NCBI RefSeq assembly: GCF_009017495.1
Contig: NZ_CP044990.1
Coordinates: 1-64,000, forward strand
DNA from: Deinococcus sp. AJ005
GTDB lineage: Bacteria > Deinococcota > Deinococci > Deinococcales > Deinococcaceae
Reading direction: 5' to 3'
Length of the DNA: 64,000 nt
The notes under the pieces are model-generated. The model did no database searches. It saw only the letters and a program-made list of their open reading frames with translations, and had not been told where the DNA came from. Made by a program: the position numbers and the translations under genes. Positions 12,279 through 21,204 of this stretch are shown here, piece after piece (positions within the stretch are counted from its first letter, which is position 1; every line of letters begins with the position of its first letter).

Positions 12279-12836
12279 ATGATCAGCGTTACCGAACTGA
12301 GAAACGGCACCAAGGTGGAAATGGACGGCGGGTTGTGGGAGTGCCTGGATTACTCTCACCTGAAGATGGGACGCGGTGGCGCAAAAGTGGTCACCAAGTT
12401 CCGCAACATGGAATCTGGCAGCATCGTGGACCGCACGTTTAACAGCACCGAAAAGTTGCAGGACATCTACGTGGAAGGCAAGACCATGCAGTACCTGTAC
12501 AGGGACGGCGACGACTACATGTTCATGGACATGGAAACCTTCGAGCAGGTCACGCTGCCCCCCAGTCTGGTGGGCGACGCTTCCAAGTTCATGAAGGAAA
12601 ACACCGAGGTCGACGTCGCCATGTACGGCGAGAAGGCCCTGAGCATCACCCTGCCCAATCAGGTGATTCTGAAGATCGTGGAAACTGATCCCGGCCTGCG
12701 CGGTGACACCGCGTCGGGCGGCACCAAGCCTGCCAAGCTGGAAACCGGCGCGATGGTGCAGGTGCCGCTGTTCGTAGAGCAGGACATCGACATCAAGGTG
12801 GATACCCGCACCGGCCAGTACCTCAGCCGCGCCTGA
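12279..12836 (+). CDS. efp: Translation elongation factor P
   Basis: EF-P rescues ribosomes stalled at polyproline. The 185-residue protein has three beta-barrel domains and ends in the signature IKVDTRTGQYLSRA. The tip loop that contacts tRNA reads LKMGRGGAKV, placing arginine at residue 32 where other lineages carry a modified lysine. The start is preceded by AAGGAG. No arginine-rhamnosylating enzyme or lysine-modifying EpmA/B is encoded nearby. Confidence 0.96.
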   Translation: MISVTELRNGTKVEMDGGLWECLDYSHLKMGRGGAKVVTKFRNMESGSIVDRTFNSTEKLQDIYVEGKTMQYLYRDGDDYMFMDMETFEQVTLPPSLVGDASKFMKENTEVDVAMYGEKALSITLPNQVILKIVETDPGLRGDTASGGTKPAKLETGAMVQVPLFVEQDIDIKVDTRTGQYLSRA

Positions 12837-12850
12837 GCTTTGAATTAGGG

Positions 12851-12886
12851 TCGTCTCTGCCTCTGGGTGGGGGCGGCTTTTTTGAT
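12851..12886 (+). terminator. Probable terminator after efp
   Basis: GTCGTC (12851–12856) can pair with GGCGGC (12875–12880) using two G·U pairs, and a run of six T follows. The stem is modest, but the position 15 bases after the efp stop supports it. Confidence 0.4.
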
Positions 12887-12912
12887 GGAAGAGATGTGCT
12901 GATGGGGGAGAC

Positions 12913-13446
12913 ATGCTGATCTGTACGGACGTGGATTACCGCCCAGATGGCACAGCGCGGGCTGCTGGCGTGCTGTTTCGGGAATGGACAGACGCTACCC
13001 CGACGTGGGAATTGGTCGTCCCTGTCCCGCAGGTGGAGCCGTATCAGCCCGGCGAGTTCTACAGACGGGAACTGCCGTGTCTGCTTGCGCTGCTGGAGGG
13101 GGCGGCCCAGGTACATACGCTGGACGCGGTGGTGATCGACGGGTACGTGACCCTGGACGCGGGCGGACGCGCTGGCCTGGGCGCACACCTGTTCGCGGCG
13201 CTGAACCAGCAAGTCCCGGTCATTGGCGTGGCGAAAACGGCCTTTCAAGGTTCGGGCCATGCGCTGGCCGTGACGCGTGGCGGCAGCCTCAATCCCCTGT
13301 TCGTCACGGCGGCGGGGACCGATATTGCCCAGGCGGCGGCACAGATCGCCCGGATGGCCGGGCCGCACCGCCTTCCTACACTGCTTAAACGCGCCGATAC
13401 CCTTTGCCGCAGCAAGAAACTGCTGGAAAATGCCGGGGAAAGGTAG
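12913..13446 (+). CDS. nfi: Endonuclease V-like deoxyinosine repair nuclease
   Basis: Endonuclease V nicks DNA next to deoxyinosine formed by adenine deamination. The 177-residue protein is short for the family but keeps its landmarks. These are the first metal-site segment ICTDVDYRPDG, the PYQPGEFYRRELPCLL strip (PYxPGxxxFRE-like), VVIDGYVTLDAGGRAGLGAH in place of the usual DGxGxxHPRxxGxAxH, and VIGVAKTAFQG. The histidine and proline usually found in the third motif are replaced, so activity is uncertain. GGGGGAG precedes the start. Confidence 0.72.
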   Translation: MLICTDVDYRPDGTARAAGVLFREWTDATPTWELVVPVPQVEPYQPGEFYRRELPCLLALLEGAAQVHTLDAVVIDGYVTLDAGGRAGLGAHLFAALNQQVPVIGVAKTAFQGSGHALAVTRGGSLNPLFVTAAGTDIAQAAAQIARMAGPHRLPTLLKRADTLCRSKKLLENAGER

Positions 13447-13456
13447 AGTTGATCCA

Positions 13457-13540
13457 ATGCTTGCGCGACTCCTGCCCCCTGATCAGTTCTTGAATGCCCC
13501 ATGCTCTGTGGTGGTCCGCGCTCCACTGGACCCCGCATGA
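13457..13540 (+). CDS. Possible 27-residue leaderless upstream ORF
   Basis: A TAGAGT box (13444–13449, overlapping the previous stop codon) lies seven bases before the ATG at 13457. The frame MLARLLPPDQFLNAP… runs 27 codons and its TGA overlaps the next gene's ATG (13537) in an ATGA junction. This is a plausible leaderless coupling ORF. No family is recognised. Confidence 0.35.
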   Translation: MLARLLPPDQFLNAPCSVVVRAPLDPA

Positions 13541-14286
13541 TTCCCTGGGTACCGCTGGCCCGCGCCGCCATTCCCGGCACCGATCAGGAGCTTTGCCTCT
13601 ACCGCCGGGGCGAACAACTGGAGTTTTCCATCCAGATCTCGGGCTATATCAGCGAGCTGATGAACAGCCGCCAGCACGCTTCCGAGGACGCGCTGGCCGA
13701 GCTGGGCTGCGCGCCCATCGCGGGCCGCCCTGCGCCGCATGTGCTGGTGGGCGGCCTGGGCATGGGCTTTACGCTGGCCGCCGCCCTGAAGGCGTTGGGG
13801 CCGAGGGGCGTGGTCACGGTGGCCGAACTGGTGCCGGAGGTCGTGGAATGGAACAAAGGCCCGCTGGGCGCGTGCGCGGCCTTCCCCATTCGGGATTCCC
13901 GTACCCGCGTCCATGTGGGCGACGTGGCCGAGCTGCTGCGCCGTGGGCACGCCAACTACGACGCCGTGCTGCTGGACGTGGACAACGGCCCTGAGGGCAT
14001 GACGCACCATGGCAACGACTGGCTGTACTCGCCGTCCGGGCTGGCGGCGGCACAACGGACCCTGCGCCCCGGCGGCGTGCTGGCCATCTGGTCCGCCACA
14101 CCGGACACCCGCTTTACCCGGCGGCTGCAACAGGCCGGCTTCCGGGTAGAGGTCCAGACGGTGCGGGCGCGGCCCGGCAAGGGGACCCGCCACACCATCT
14201 GGCTGGCCCACCGCACGCAGGCGGCAGCCGTCGTCCCGGCCCGTGCCCCACAGCAGGAACGTCGGCAGCGACGCACCCAGCGCTGA
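13537..14286 (+). CDS. Spermidine-synthase-like methyltransferase-fold protein
   Basis: The 249-residue protein has a Rossmann core like polyamine synthases and related SAM-binding enzymes. It shows HVLVGGLGMGFTLAAALKALG (nucleotide-binding glycines), VTVAELVPEVVEWN, a DVAELLRR segment, and YDAVLLDVDNGPEG, where the catalytic aspartates of spermidine synthase would lie. The C-terminus is basic and low-complexity (PQQERRQRRTQR). True polyamine substrates cannot be claimed. The ATG at 13537 fits the ATGA overlap with the upstream mini-ORF; 13501 is an alternative. Confidence 0.65.
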   Translation: MIPWVPLARAAIPGTDQELCLYRRGEQLEFSIQISGYISELMNSRQHASEDALAELGCAPIAGRPAPHVLVGGLGMGFTLAAALKALGPRGVVTVAELVPEVVEWNKGPLGACAAFPIRDSRTRVHVGDVAELLRRGHANYDAVLLDVDNGPEGMTHHGNDWLYSPSGLAAAQRTLRPGGVLAIWSATPDTRFTRRLQQAGFRVEVQTVRARPGKGTRHTIWLAHRTQAAAVVPARAPQQERRQRRTQR

Positions 14287-14574
14287 TGTACCTGTGATGA
14301 GGAATCGCCAGGCTCGTCCACCAGTCGGGGCATCCTGTTCTGTCGCTGTTCTGCCAGGTCAACGAATCTCAATGCCCGTCAAGAGTGTCTGGCACTGTGA
14401 GTTAGGCAGGAAGCCCGTTCCTTTTCTGCTAGATTAATGACGAGATTAAGGTCTTTCCATGAGATGGAGTTCAACGGTTCCCTGGCCCGAGCCGTAACTT
14501 CCCCGATTGACCTGCTGACATTGTGTGTCCGAATTCTGGGTCTGGAAAATAAAAAATAATATGAACGGAAAACG
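14287..14574. other. Intergenic stretch, nothing recognised
   Basis: These 288 bases lie between the spermidine-synthase-like gene and the dehydratase gene. I see no convincing ORF, RNA gene, repeat or terminator. The AT-rich end (around 14545–14570) probably carries the promoter of the next gene. Confidence 0.5.
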
Positions 14575-16398
14575 ATGACAAGTGCCACGGGTAAATTCCT
14601 GCTCGATCTGCTCGCCTTCACACTGGCGGCGGTCCTGGCTTACGTTCTGCGCCTGGACGACGCGCTGGGAAGCGTGGACTTCTCAATTCTGATCTATGCC
14701 CTGGTCGGGTTGCCGCTGAAATGGCTGGCCCTGCGGTATTTCCGGGTCTCGCGGCACATCTGGCGCTACGTAACCTTCGAGGATCTCAGCCAGTTGGCGT
14801 ATATGACCGGGCTGGTGACATTGGCCATGCTGTTGCTGACGCCTGTGCTGCGGCTGTGGATCTTCGTGCCGTGGTCTATTCCGCTGATCGAGGGTGTGCT
14901 GGCGCTGGGGTTGCTGTCTGGTCTGCGGCTGCTGATCCGCTGGCGGCTGGGTCGCCGCCGCCGCCGTCTGTCCACCCACGCGCAGGCTCCAGACCGGGTG
15001 CTGATCGCTGGAGCCGGGGATGCGGGCCGCCTGATGGCCGCCGAGCTGCTGAGATCGCCGGAAAAAGGCATGGAGCCGGTGGGCTTCATCGACGATTCGG
15101 CGGAGAAGACGGGCATGGTGCTGGTGGGGTTGCCTGTGCTGGGCACACTGTCACACCTGGGTCAGGCTGTGCAGGATACAGGGGCCACCCTGCTGGTGAT
15201 TGCCATGCCCTCGGCGGGGGGGCAGGTCATCCGGCAATACGTCAACGCAGCGCGCACGGCGGGTTTGCAGGCGCGCACGGTGCCCGGGCTGTACGAGTTG
15301 ATGGGCGGTCAGGTCACCACCAATCAGCTCCGCAGCGTCAGCGTCGAGGATCTGCTGCGCCGTGCCCCGGTGGACATCGATCAGGACAGTATTTCCCACT
15401 ATCTCAATGGTCAGACGGTGCTGGTCACGGGTGCGGGCGGTTCCATCGGCTCGGAGCTGGTGCGGCAGCTCTCGCGCTTTCGCCCGGCCCGGCTGGTGCT
15501 GGTGGGGCGCGGTGAGAACAGTATTTTTGCTATCGAGCAGGAGATGAGGCGCGAACGGCCCGACATCCAGGTCACGGCCCTGATCGCCGACGTGCGGAAT
15601 CCGTCGCGTCTGGAATTCATCTTCGAGACGTACCGGCCCGATGTGGTCTTTCACGCTGCTGCCCACAAACACGTTCCGTTGATGGAAGCCGCGCCCAGCG
15701 AGGCGGTTCATAACAATATCCTGGGCACCCGCAACGTGGCCGAACTGTGCCTGAAATACGGGGTCACGCGGCTGGTGAACATCTCCACCGACAAGGCGGT
15801 CAACCCCACATCGGTGATGGGGGCCAGCAAACGCATTGCCGAGATGGTGATTGCCGACGCCGCCTCACGCGCAGCAGCGGGGCAGGCGTTCGTATCGGTG
15901 CGCTTCGGCAACGTGCTGGGCAGCCGGGGCAGCGTGGTTCCCACCTTCTTGCAACAGATTCAACTGGGCGGCCCGGTGACCATCACCCACCCGGACATGA
16001 CCCGTTATTTCATGACCATCCCGGAGGCCAGCCGTCTGGTGTTGCAGGCGGGCGGGCTGGCTGACAACGGCAGCGTCTATCTCTTGAACATGGGCGAGCC
16101 GGTCAAGATCGCCGATCTGGCCCGCGACGTGATCCGCCTGACCGGCGCGCAGGATATCGAGGTGGTCTTTAGCGGCATGCGCCCCGGCGAGAAGCTGTAC
16201 GAGGAACTGCTGACGAGTGGGGAGGACGTGATTCCTACCCGCCACACCGAGATCTTCTCGGCCCGCTTGCAGCAGGTCCAGCCGGGACAGCTCGGGGGCC
16301 TGCTCGCGGATCTGAGCGCCGCCGCTGGACACGAGGATGCCCGCGCCATCCGCACCCTGCTGCATGGGGCCATCCACGAAAGTCAGATGCAGGTCTGA
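14575..16398 (+). CDS. Membrane-bound nucleotide-sugar 4,6-dehydratase (WbpM/PglF/CapD type)
   Basis: These enzymes convert UDP-N-acetylglucosamine or similar to 4-keto-6-deoxy sugars for surface polysaccharides. The 607-residue protein has four N-terminal membrane segments (about residues 8–125). Next comes a CoA-binding-like Rossmann domain (VLIAGAGDAGRLMAAELL), then an extended-SDR catalytic domain starting VLVTGAGGSIGSELVRQL. That domain holds HAAAHKHVPLMEAAP, the ISTDKAVNPTSVMGASKR active-site strip and VRFGNVLGSRGSV. The length is typical. It stands alone, with no glycosyltransferase cluster beside it in the window. Confidence 0.9.
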   Translation: MTSATGKFLLDLLAFTLAAVLAYVLRLDDALGSVDFSILIYALVGLPLKWLALRYFRVSRHIWRYVTFEDLSQLAYMTGLVTLAMLLLTPVLRLWIFVPWSIPLIEGVLALGLLSGLRLLIRWRLGRRRRRLSTHAQAPDRVLIAGAGDAGRLMAAELLRSPEKGMEPVGFIDDSAEKTGMVLVGLPVLGTLSHLGQAVQDTGATLLVIAMPSAGGQVIRQYVNAARTAGLQARTVPGLYELMGGQVTTNQLRSVSVEDLLRRAPVDIDQDSISHYLNGQTVLVTGAGGSIGSELVRQLSRFRPARLVLVGRGENSIFAIEQEMRRERPDIQVTALIADVRNPSRLEFIFETYRPDVVFHAAAHKHVPLMEAAPSEAVHNNILGTRNVAELCLKYGVTRLVNISTDKAVNPTSVMGASKRIAEMVIADAASRAAAGQAFVSVRFGNVLGSRGSVVPTFLQQIQLGGPVTITHPDMTRYFMTIPEASRLVLQAGGLADNGSVYLLNMGEPVKIADLARDVIRLTGAQDIEVVFSGMRPGEKLYEELLTSGEDVIPTRHTEIFSARLQQVQPGQLGGLLADLSAAAGHEDARAIRTLLHGAIHESQMQV

Positions 16399-16450
16399 AG
16401 CGTGGAAGAGGCGGCGTGCCGGGCCAGCCCCCGAATCTGATTTCTGGGCC

Positions 16451-16574
16451 TGATACAAACTTCCGATTTGAGGATTTGGCATGGGCAGATATGACCCCCA
16501 GAACCTGTCCTTCTCTTTCTCGCATCCGCTTGGATTTCATCGTTTTTGCAAACGATTCAATCGGAGTCCGTATC
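16451..16574 (-). repeat. MITE-like repeat, copy 1
   Basis: A 124-bp element is bounded by inverted ends: GATACGGACTCCGATT on the minus strand at 16574 and GATACAAACTTCCGATT on the plus strand at 16452. Its minus-strand interior (GTTTGCAAAAAC and the following 60 bases) resembles copy 2 at 49714. It lies in the degraded 3' part of the pseudogene below. No transposase is encoded within it. Confidence 0.7.
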
Positions 16575-17254
16575 GCCTCATCCACCGTGCGGTTCGCCCT
16601 GTTGGGCCGTGCATTCCACTCCAGTCCCAGCGGCAGCAGGACGTGCACATCCGCCCCTGTGACTCCAGAGTGGCACCGCTGAGGCTGCTGGTCCTGACAC
16701 CAGTGCTGGAGTAAACAGCTAGGTCTACGCCGCGCGCGGGCAGCGGACGGTCGGCGGCGCGTCCCCGGTTCGCCAAGGCCAGCTTCATCAGTTCGCTCGC
16801 GTCGTCCATGCACATGGGGCAGATCGCGCACGCGCCCTGGGCCAGGGTCTCCAGGATGCCAGTTGAGCAGGCCCGGGTGGACCGGGCAACGCCGGCGCTG
16901 ATCGCTAGATCCCAGGTGCCGAGCAGCATGTTTAGGTTGCCACGCAGCGCGCAGGTCCCGGCACTCTGGGCTTCCAGGCCGTACCACGCGCCCAAACGCT
17001 CCAGAAAAGCCGTGCGGGTGTCCAGCACCCGGCTGCGGGCGAAGTTGCGGTAGGCTCGGCGCGTCGCCGCGCATGGCCCGCAGCACAGCGTGGCTGCGCT
17101 GCGTCACGCCGAGGACTTCGGCGGCACTGGCCCCGTTCAGGGTGTCGATCAGCTCAGGGGTGGGCAGTGCGCCGGCAGCCAGGATCTCTCCCAGGACGCG
17201 GGTGGTGGGTACCAGAATTTGGCCTGGGGCCGTGTTGGGTCCCCTGGGCTTCAT
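16540..17254 (-). pseudogene. Frameshifted gene downstream of the acyl-CoA ligase
   Basis: A start at 17254 gives a protein-like N-terminus (ending near VTQRSHAVLRAMRG). The sense then moves to another frame at about 17050, continuing RAYRNFARSR…LDTRTAFLERLGAWYG and a cysteine-rich stretch (GACAICPMCMDDASELM). It may return to the first frame near 16670 (TGADVHVLLPLGLEW). The end runs into a MITE-like repeat. At least one frameshift is clear, and the family is not recognised. It begins 16 bases after the ligase stop, so it was probably the second gene of that operon. Confidence 0.55.
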
Positions 17255-17269
17255 TGGCGGGCCTTGCAG

Positions 17270-18961
17270 TCAGGACAAAGACACCCTTGGCCACCCTCCA
17301 CGCGTCTCTACCTCCAACGTTGCCTCTTCCTGCAAACTGCGCCACGCCACCTTGCCGGTCGCGCCGCGTGGCAAAGCGTCCACGAACCGGACCTCGCGGG
17401 GGGCCTTGTAGTGGGCCATGTGTTCGCGTGCCCAGCCGATCAGGGCTGCCTCGTCCGGGTGCTGGCCGGGGCGCGGCACGATGACCGCGCAGACCCGCTC
17501 GCCGGTCCGCGTGTCCGGCACCGCGATCACGCAGGCTTCCTGCACGGCGGGGTGGGCGTGCAGCAGCGCCTCCACCTCGGCGGGCCAGACCTTCATACCG
17601 CCCACGTTGACCATCCGCTTGAGCCGGTCGACGAAGAAGAAATACCCCTCGGCGTCTACATATCCCAAGTCCCCGGTGCGGAAAAAGTGCTGGCCGCCCA
17701 GCTCCAGAAACGCCTCCGCTGTCGCCTCCGGGCGGTTCCAGTAGCCCTGGAATACCTGCGGTCCGCGCGTCACGATCTCCCCCACCTCGCCCTGTGGGAC
17801 TTCCTGTCCTGACTCCGGGTCCACGATGCGGGAGTCAACGTCGAAGACCGGCAGGCCCAGGCATTGCAGTTTGGGGCGGTTCATGGGATTGAAATGGCTC
17901 TGCGAGATGGTCTCGGTCAGGCCGTAGCCCTCCACGAAGGTCAGGCCGATCAGGTCACGCAGTTGCCGGGCCAGGGCTTCGGGCATGGCCGCGCCGCCGC
18001 CCACGATCATCCGCAGCGTGGGCATGTCGGCAGCCGACAAATCAGGCAGGCTCAGCAGGTCCACCACCAGCGTCGTGATGGCGAACCACACGGTCACGCC
18101 CTGGGTGCGCGTCAGCTCGCGGGCCAGCGCCTTGTCCCAGCGGGCCATCATGACCACCCGGTTGCCCAGGTACAGGCCCATCAGCATGTCGTGGACGAAC
18201 GCCGAGACGTGAAACAATGGCAGGGTCATCAGCAACACGTCGGCGGGGTTCGCGCCGCGCATGACCGCGCTGCCGGTCACGTTGGCCTGCACGCTGCCGT
18301 GCGTGTGCATGGCCCCCTTGGGTTTGCCGGTGGTGCCGCTGGTGTAGGGCAGCGCCGCCAGATCCTGCGTACCCACTTCAGCCTCAGGTGCGGGGGAAGC
18401 GCGCAGGGCGGTCTGCCAGCTCACGTCCCCGGGCTGGAGTTCGGGACGGGTGTCCAGTCCGGTGGGCAGGGGCAGAGTGGTGCCTTCCGAGAGATCCGCG
18501 ACGACGGCGTGTGCCAGCCCCGCTGCCTTGACGTCTGCGTACTGTTCGCCCCCCACCACACCAACGGTGACGCCTGCGTCCTCCAGAAAGTAGCGGTACT
18601 CGTCTGGTCTGAGCATGGGCGGCAGTGGCACCAGCACCGCGCCCAGCCGCCAGGTAGCGTGCGCCGCCGCCACCCACTGTGGGCTGTTCTGCATGGCGAT
18701 CAGCACGCGGTCACCATGCCCGACGCCCGCTGCCGCCAGATGACCGCTCAGCGCATCGGCCTCGGCCAGCAGTTCGCGGTACAGCACCTCGCGTCCGTAG
18801 TACCACAGGGCCACCTTGTCGGGATAACGCTGGGCCGACACCCGCAGGTTGTCGTACAGACTGGTCTGCGGCACGTCCAGACTGAAGGGCTGTCCGGGCG
18901 GCCAGGAGCGGGTGCTGGGGCTGAGCGGCTGAGTAGGGCGGGCGGATGAGGACTGGGTCAT
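17270..18961 (-). CDS. Acyl-CoA synthetase (AMP-forming), long-chain fatty-acid type
   Basis: This enzyme activates a carboxylic acid to acyl-AMP and then acyl-CoA. The 563-residue protein has the phosphate-binding motif PYTSGTTGKPKGAMHTHG, YGLTETISQSHFNP, the adenylate-binding RTGDLGYVDAEGYFFFVDR, and the hinge KRMVNVGGMKVWPAEVE. The catalytic lysine lies in PRGATGKVAWRSL. The start at 18961 is chosen for its GGGGGAA ribosome site; an upstream in-frame ATG at 19036 has none. It is divergent from a lactonase gene and was followed by the broken gene above. Confidence 0.88.
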   Translation of the reverse strand: MTQSSSARPTQPLSPSTRSWPPGQPFSLDVPQTSLYDNLRVSAQRYPDKVALWYYGREVLYRELLAEADALSGHLAAAGVGHGDRVLIAMQNSPQWVAAAHATWRLGAVLVPLPPMLRPDEYRYFLEDAGVTVGVVGGEQYADVKAAGLAHAVVADLSEGTTLPLPTGLDTRPELQPGDVSWQTALRASPAPEAEVGTQDLAALPYTSGTTGKPKGAMHTHGSVQANVTGSAVMRGANPADVLLMTLPLFHVSAFVHDMLMGLYLGNRVVMMARWDKALARELTRTQGVTVWFAITTLVVDLLSLPDLSAADMPTLRMIVGGGAAMPEALARQLRDLIGLTFVEGYGLTETISQSHFNPMNRPKLQCLGLPVFDVDSRIVDPESGQEVPQGEVGEIVTRGPQVFQGYWNRPEATAEAFLELGGQHFFRTGDLGYVDAEGYFFFVDRLKRMVNVGGMKVWPAEVEALLHAHPAVQEACVIAVPDTRTGERVCAVIVPRPGQHPDEAALIGWAREHMAHYKAPREVRFVDALPRGATGKVAWRSLQEEATLEVETRGGWPRVSLS

Positions 18962-19019
18962 GTGCTGTTCCCCCTGAACGGCCAGCGCGGACGGCAGCCG
19001 CTGCCACGAATTTTTGACG

Positions 19020-19036
19020 TTGAAGACGGTGTTCAA
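19020..19036. promoter_or_regulatory. Candidate operator between ligase and lactonase genes
   Basis: TTGAA-N7-TTCAA forms a small dyad in the 222-base divergent promoter region of the acyl-CoA ligase and the lactonase. Such dyads are typical of TetR/FadR-like sites controlling fatty-acid genes, but no regulator is nearby. This is a suggestion only. Confidence 0.25.
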
Positions 19037-19183
19037 TCTACCCTATGCCAGCAGAGAAGTTTGACGTGGGGGCGCGTGCCCGGCCATGATGGGTCATCTT
19101 CAATCCAGCTTCCCGCCAGATGGACGCGTCTGTCTGGCCGGTTCCTTCCCACCCTGTATCTCTGCCGCGCAAAGGAGTTCTGC

Positions 19184-20155
19184 ATGACCGCACAGACCGT
19201 GACTGGCCCCATTTCCGCCGATCAGTTGGGCTTCACCCTGCCGCACGAACACGTCATCTTCGGCTATCCCGGCTATCAGGGGGACGTGACCCTGGGCGTG
19301 TTTGACCACGCCGCCGCGCTGGACGAGTGTGTGCGGGTGGCCGGGACCCTGCGCTCGCGTGGCGTGCAGACCGTCGTGGACGCCACGCCCAACGAGTGCG
19401 GACGCAACCCCGCCTTTCTGCGCGAGGTCAGTGAAAGATCCGGCCTGAATATCCTGTGTTCCAGCGGCTTTTACTATGAGGGCGAGGGGGCCACCGCCTA
19501 TTTCAAGTTCCGTTTTTCGCTGACCGACGGCTTCTCTGAAGTCTACGAGATGATGCTGCGTGAGGTCACGGACGGCATCGGGACGACGGGCATCCGGGCG
19601 GGGGTTCTCAAGCTGGCCAGCAGCCGCGACGAGATCAGTCCATACGAGCGGGTCTTTTTCCGGGCGGCAGCCCGCGTACAGCGCGAGACGGGCGTGCCGA
19701 TCATCACCCACACCCAGGAGGGCCGCCAGGGACCGCAGCAGGCCGAACTGCTGGTGGGCGAGGGCGCTGATCCGGGGCGCGTCATGATCGGCCACATGGA
19801 TGGCAACACGGACCCGGATTACCACCGCGAAACCCTGAAACACGGCGTCAACATCGCCTTTGACCGGCTTGGGTTGCAGGGTCTGGTGGGCACGCCGATG
19901 GACACGGACCGCCTGCGGGTGCTGGAGGCGCTGCTGGGCGACGGGCACGCCGGGCACATCCTGCTGTCGCACGACACCATCTGGCACTGGCTGGGCCGCC
20001 CGCTCCCGATGCCGGAAGCCATCCTGCCCGCCATCAAGGACTGGCATCCCCTGCACCTAATGGATGACATCCTGCCCGAACTGCTGCGGCGCGGCATTTC
20101 ACAGCAGCAGATCGACCAGATGACGGTCAAAAACCCCGCACGCGTCTTCGGATAG
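19184..20155 (+). CDS. Phosphotriesterase-like lactonase (amidohydrolase superfamily)
   Basis: This TIM-barrel metal-dependent hydrolase of 323 residues belongs to the PTE/PLL family, whose members usually hydrolyse lactones. Metal-site residues can be placed. The HxH is in TLPHEHVIFG, the bridging lysine probably in RAGVLKLASS, and histidines are in PIITHTQEG and VMIGHMDGNTD. The catalytic aspartate is in LLSHDTIWHW. The ATG at 19184 has an AAAGGAG ribosome site; the longer frame from 18962 is not supported. It is divergent from the acyl-CoA ligase. Confidence 0.88.
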   Translation: MTAQTVTGPISADQLGFTLPHEHVIFGYPGYQGDVTLGVFDHAAALDECVRVAGTLRSRGVQTVVDATPNECGRNPAFLREVSERSGLNILCSSGFYYEGEGATAYFKFRFSLTDGFSEVYEMMLREVTDGIGTTGIRAGVLKLASSRDEISPYERVFFRAAARVQRETGVPIITHTQEGRQGPQQAELLVGEGADPGRVMIGHMDGNTDPDYHRETLKHGVNIAFDRLGLQGLVGTPMDTDRLRVLEALLGDGHAGHILLSHDTIWHWLGRPLPMPEAILPAIKDWHPLHLMDDILPELLRRGISQQQIDQMTVKNPARVFG

Positions 20156-20421
20156 GCGGCATGGGGAGACACACCAGGCGGGCCAGCTAGGCCAGTGATG
20201 GTGGTGCGGGGAGCAAGCCCAGCCGCTGCACGGCCCCCCACGTCTGAGGTCACTGCGCTGGTGCGCGGCGCGGCGGAGTGAGAGACGAGGCCGACAAGCA
20301 GACGCTATCAGTCACTGAAGGCTGTTCAGCCCGGTGCTGAGGATGCCGCTCCAGTACGGAGCATTCTCAGCGTGGGACTGAATATCTGTATGCCATTTCA
20401 TCTGTGGAAAATTCTGTACCT
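20156..20421. other. Intergenic stretch at left edge of the mobile island
   Basis: These 266 bases lie between the lactonase and the small ParA-partner gene. I see no gene, tRNA fragment or obvious attachment repeat. The left boundary of the island probably lies here but cannot be placed. Confidence 0.4.
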
Positions 20422-20697
20422 TCAACCTTTGAGCCAGGCGTCCAGGAGTTCGTTGATCAGTGTGCTGGCCTCCTTGCGCTCGTCCAGCAGGCGTTTGCGC
20501 GCTTCTAGGTAAGTCTGGCCGTGGAGCAACACAGTCACTTGCTGGTAGTCAGGGTTCGAGCGCTTGCCGGGTGGTCGGCCCACCCGGCGGCGTGGCTCCT
20601 CTGGCGCTTTTGGCACTGTGGTCACGGCCTGGTCCGCCGCTTCCTGGGGGTGGCGTTCTCTCATCAACTTCAGCGCCGCATACTTGCTGCTGGTCAT
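20422..20697 (-). CDS. Ribbon-helix-helix partner of ParA
   Basis: This is a 91-residue basic protein. The C-terminal half (QQVTVLLHGQTYLEARKRLL… INELLDAWLKG) has the strand-helix-helix pattern of ribbon-helix-helix DNA-binding proteins that work with small ParA ATPases. A proline-rich basic hinge (PEEPRRRVGRPPGKRSN) precedes it. Its ATG overlaps the original parA stop as ATGA, so the two were an operon. It looks intact although its partner is broken. Confidence 0.65.
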   Translation of the reverse strand: MTSSKYAALKLMRERHPQEAADQAVTTVPKAPEEPRRRVGRPPGKRSNPDYQQVTVLLHGQTYLEARKRLLDERKEASTLINELLDAWLKG

Positions 20698-21200
20698 GCC
20701 TTGCTCCCGACTGCTGCGACGATCTCGTTCGCGGCGCGGTCGTAGTCCAACCATGCCAGTTTCGCTGAGCGCTGCCCTTTGAGGGTGTAGACCGGCACCC
20801 TCTGCGCGCTCGCGTGCCGGAACGCCACAGTCTACCGAATGGACGAGCGCATCACTGGCAGGCCATCTGTCTCCAGTAGCGTCCGCCCCTCCCGGGATGG
20901 TGATGGCGGCACCAGGGTGAGCAGGATGCGGTACGTTCCGCCGATGCCGTGCAGGGCTTCGGGCGTCTGTAGCAGAGCATCCAGGCTCATGGTTTCAGGA
21001 CTGATGGGCAGCACCAGCAGGTCACAGCCGCCAACGAGGTCGCGCAGTTCGTCGACACTGGAGCGCGGCCCAGTGTCGATGACGATGTACTCAAACTGCC
21101 GCGCGTGCTTCATGGCCTGCCCCTCAGGCGCCACTGTGAAGGGCAGCGTCCTGTGTGCAATCGCGAGCGCGCCACCCTCAGATATGGGGGCGGCGCGCTG
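20694..21200 (-). pseudogene. ParA-type partition ATPase, truncated and stopped
   Basis: The readable frame includes YIVIDTGPRSSVDELRDL (Walker B region), CDLLVLPISPETMSLDALL, and after an in-frame TAG (20834–20832) a perfectly continuous C-terminus TVAFRHASAQRVPVYTLKG…DYDRAANEIVAAVGSKA. The N-terminal Walker A part is absent, cut where the IS630-type element begins (about 21205). Two lesions are therefore visible: loss of the 5' end and a nonsense codon. The original gene overlapped the ribbon-helix-helix gene by four bases. Confidence 0.75.
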
Positions 21201-21204
21201 TTTA

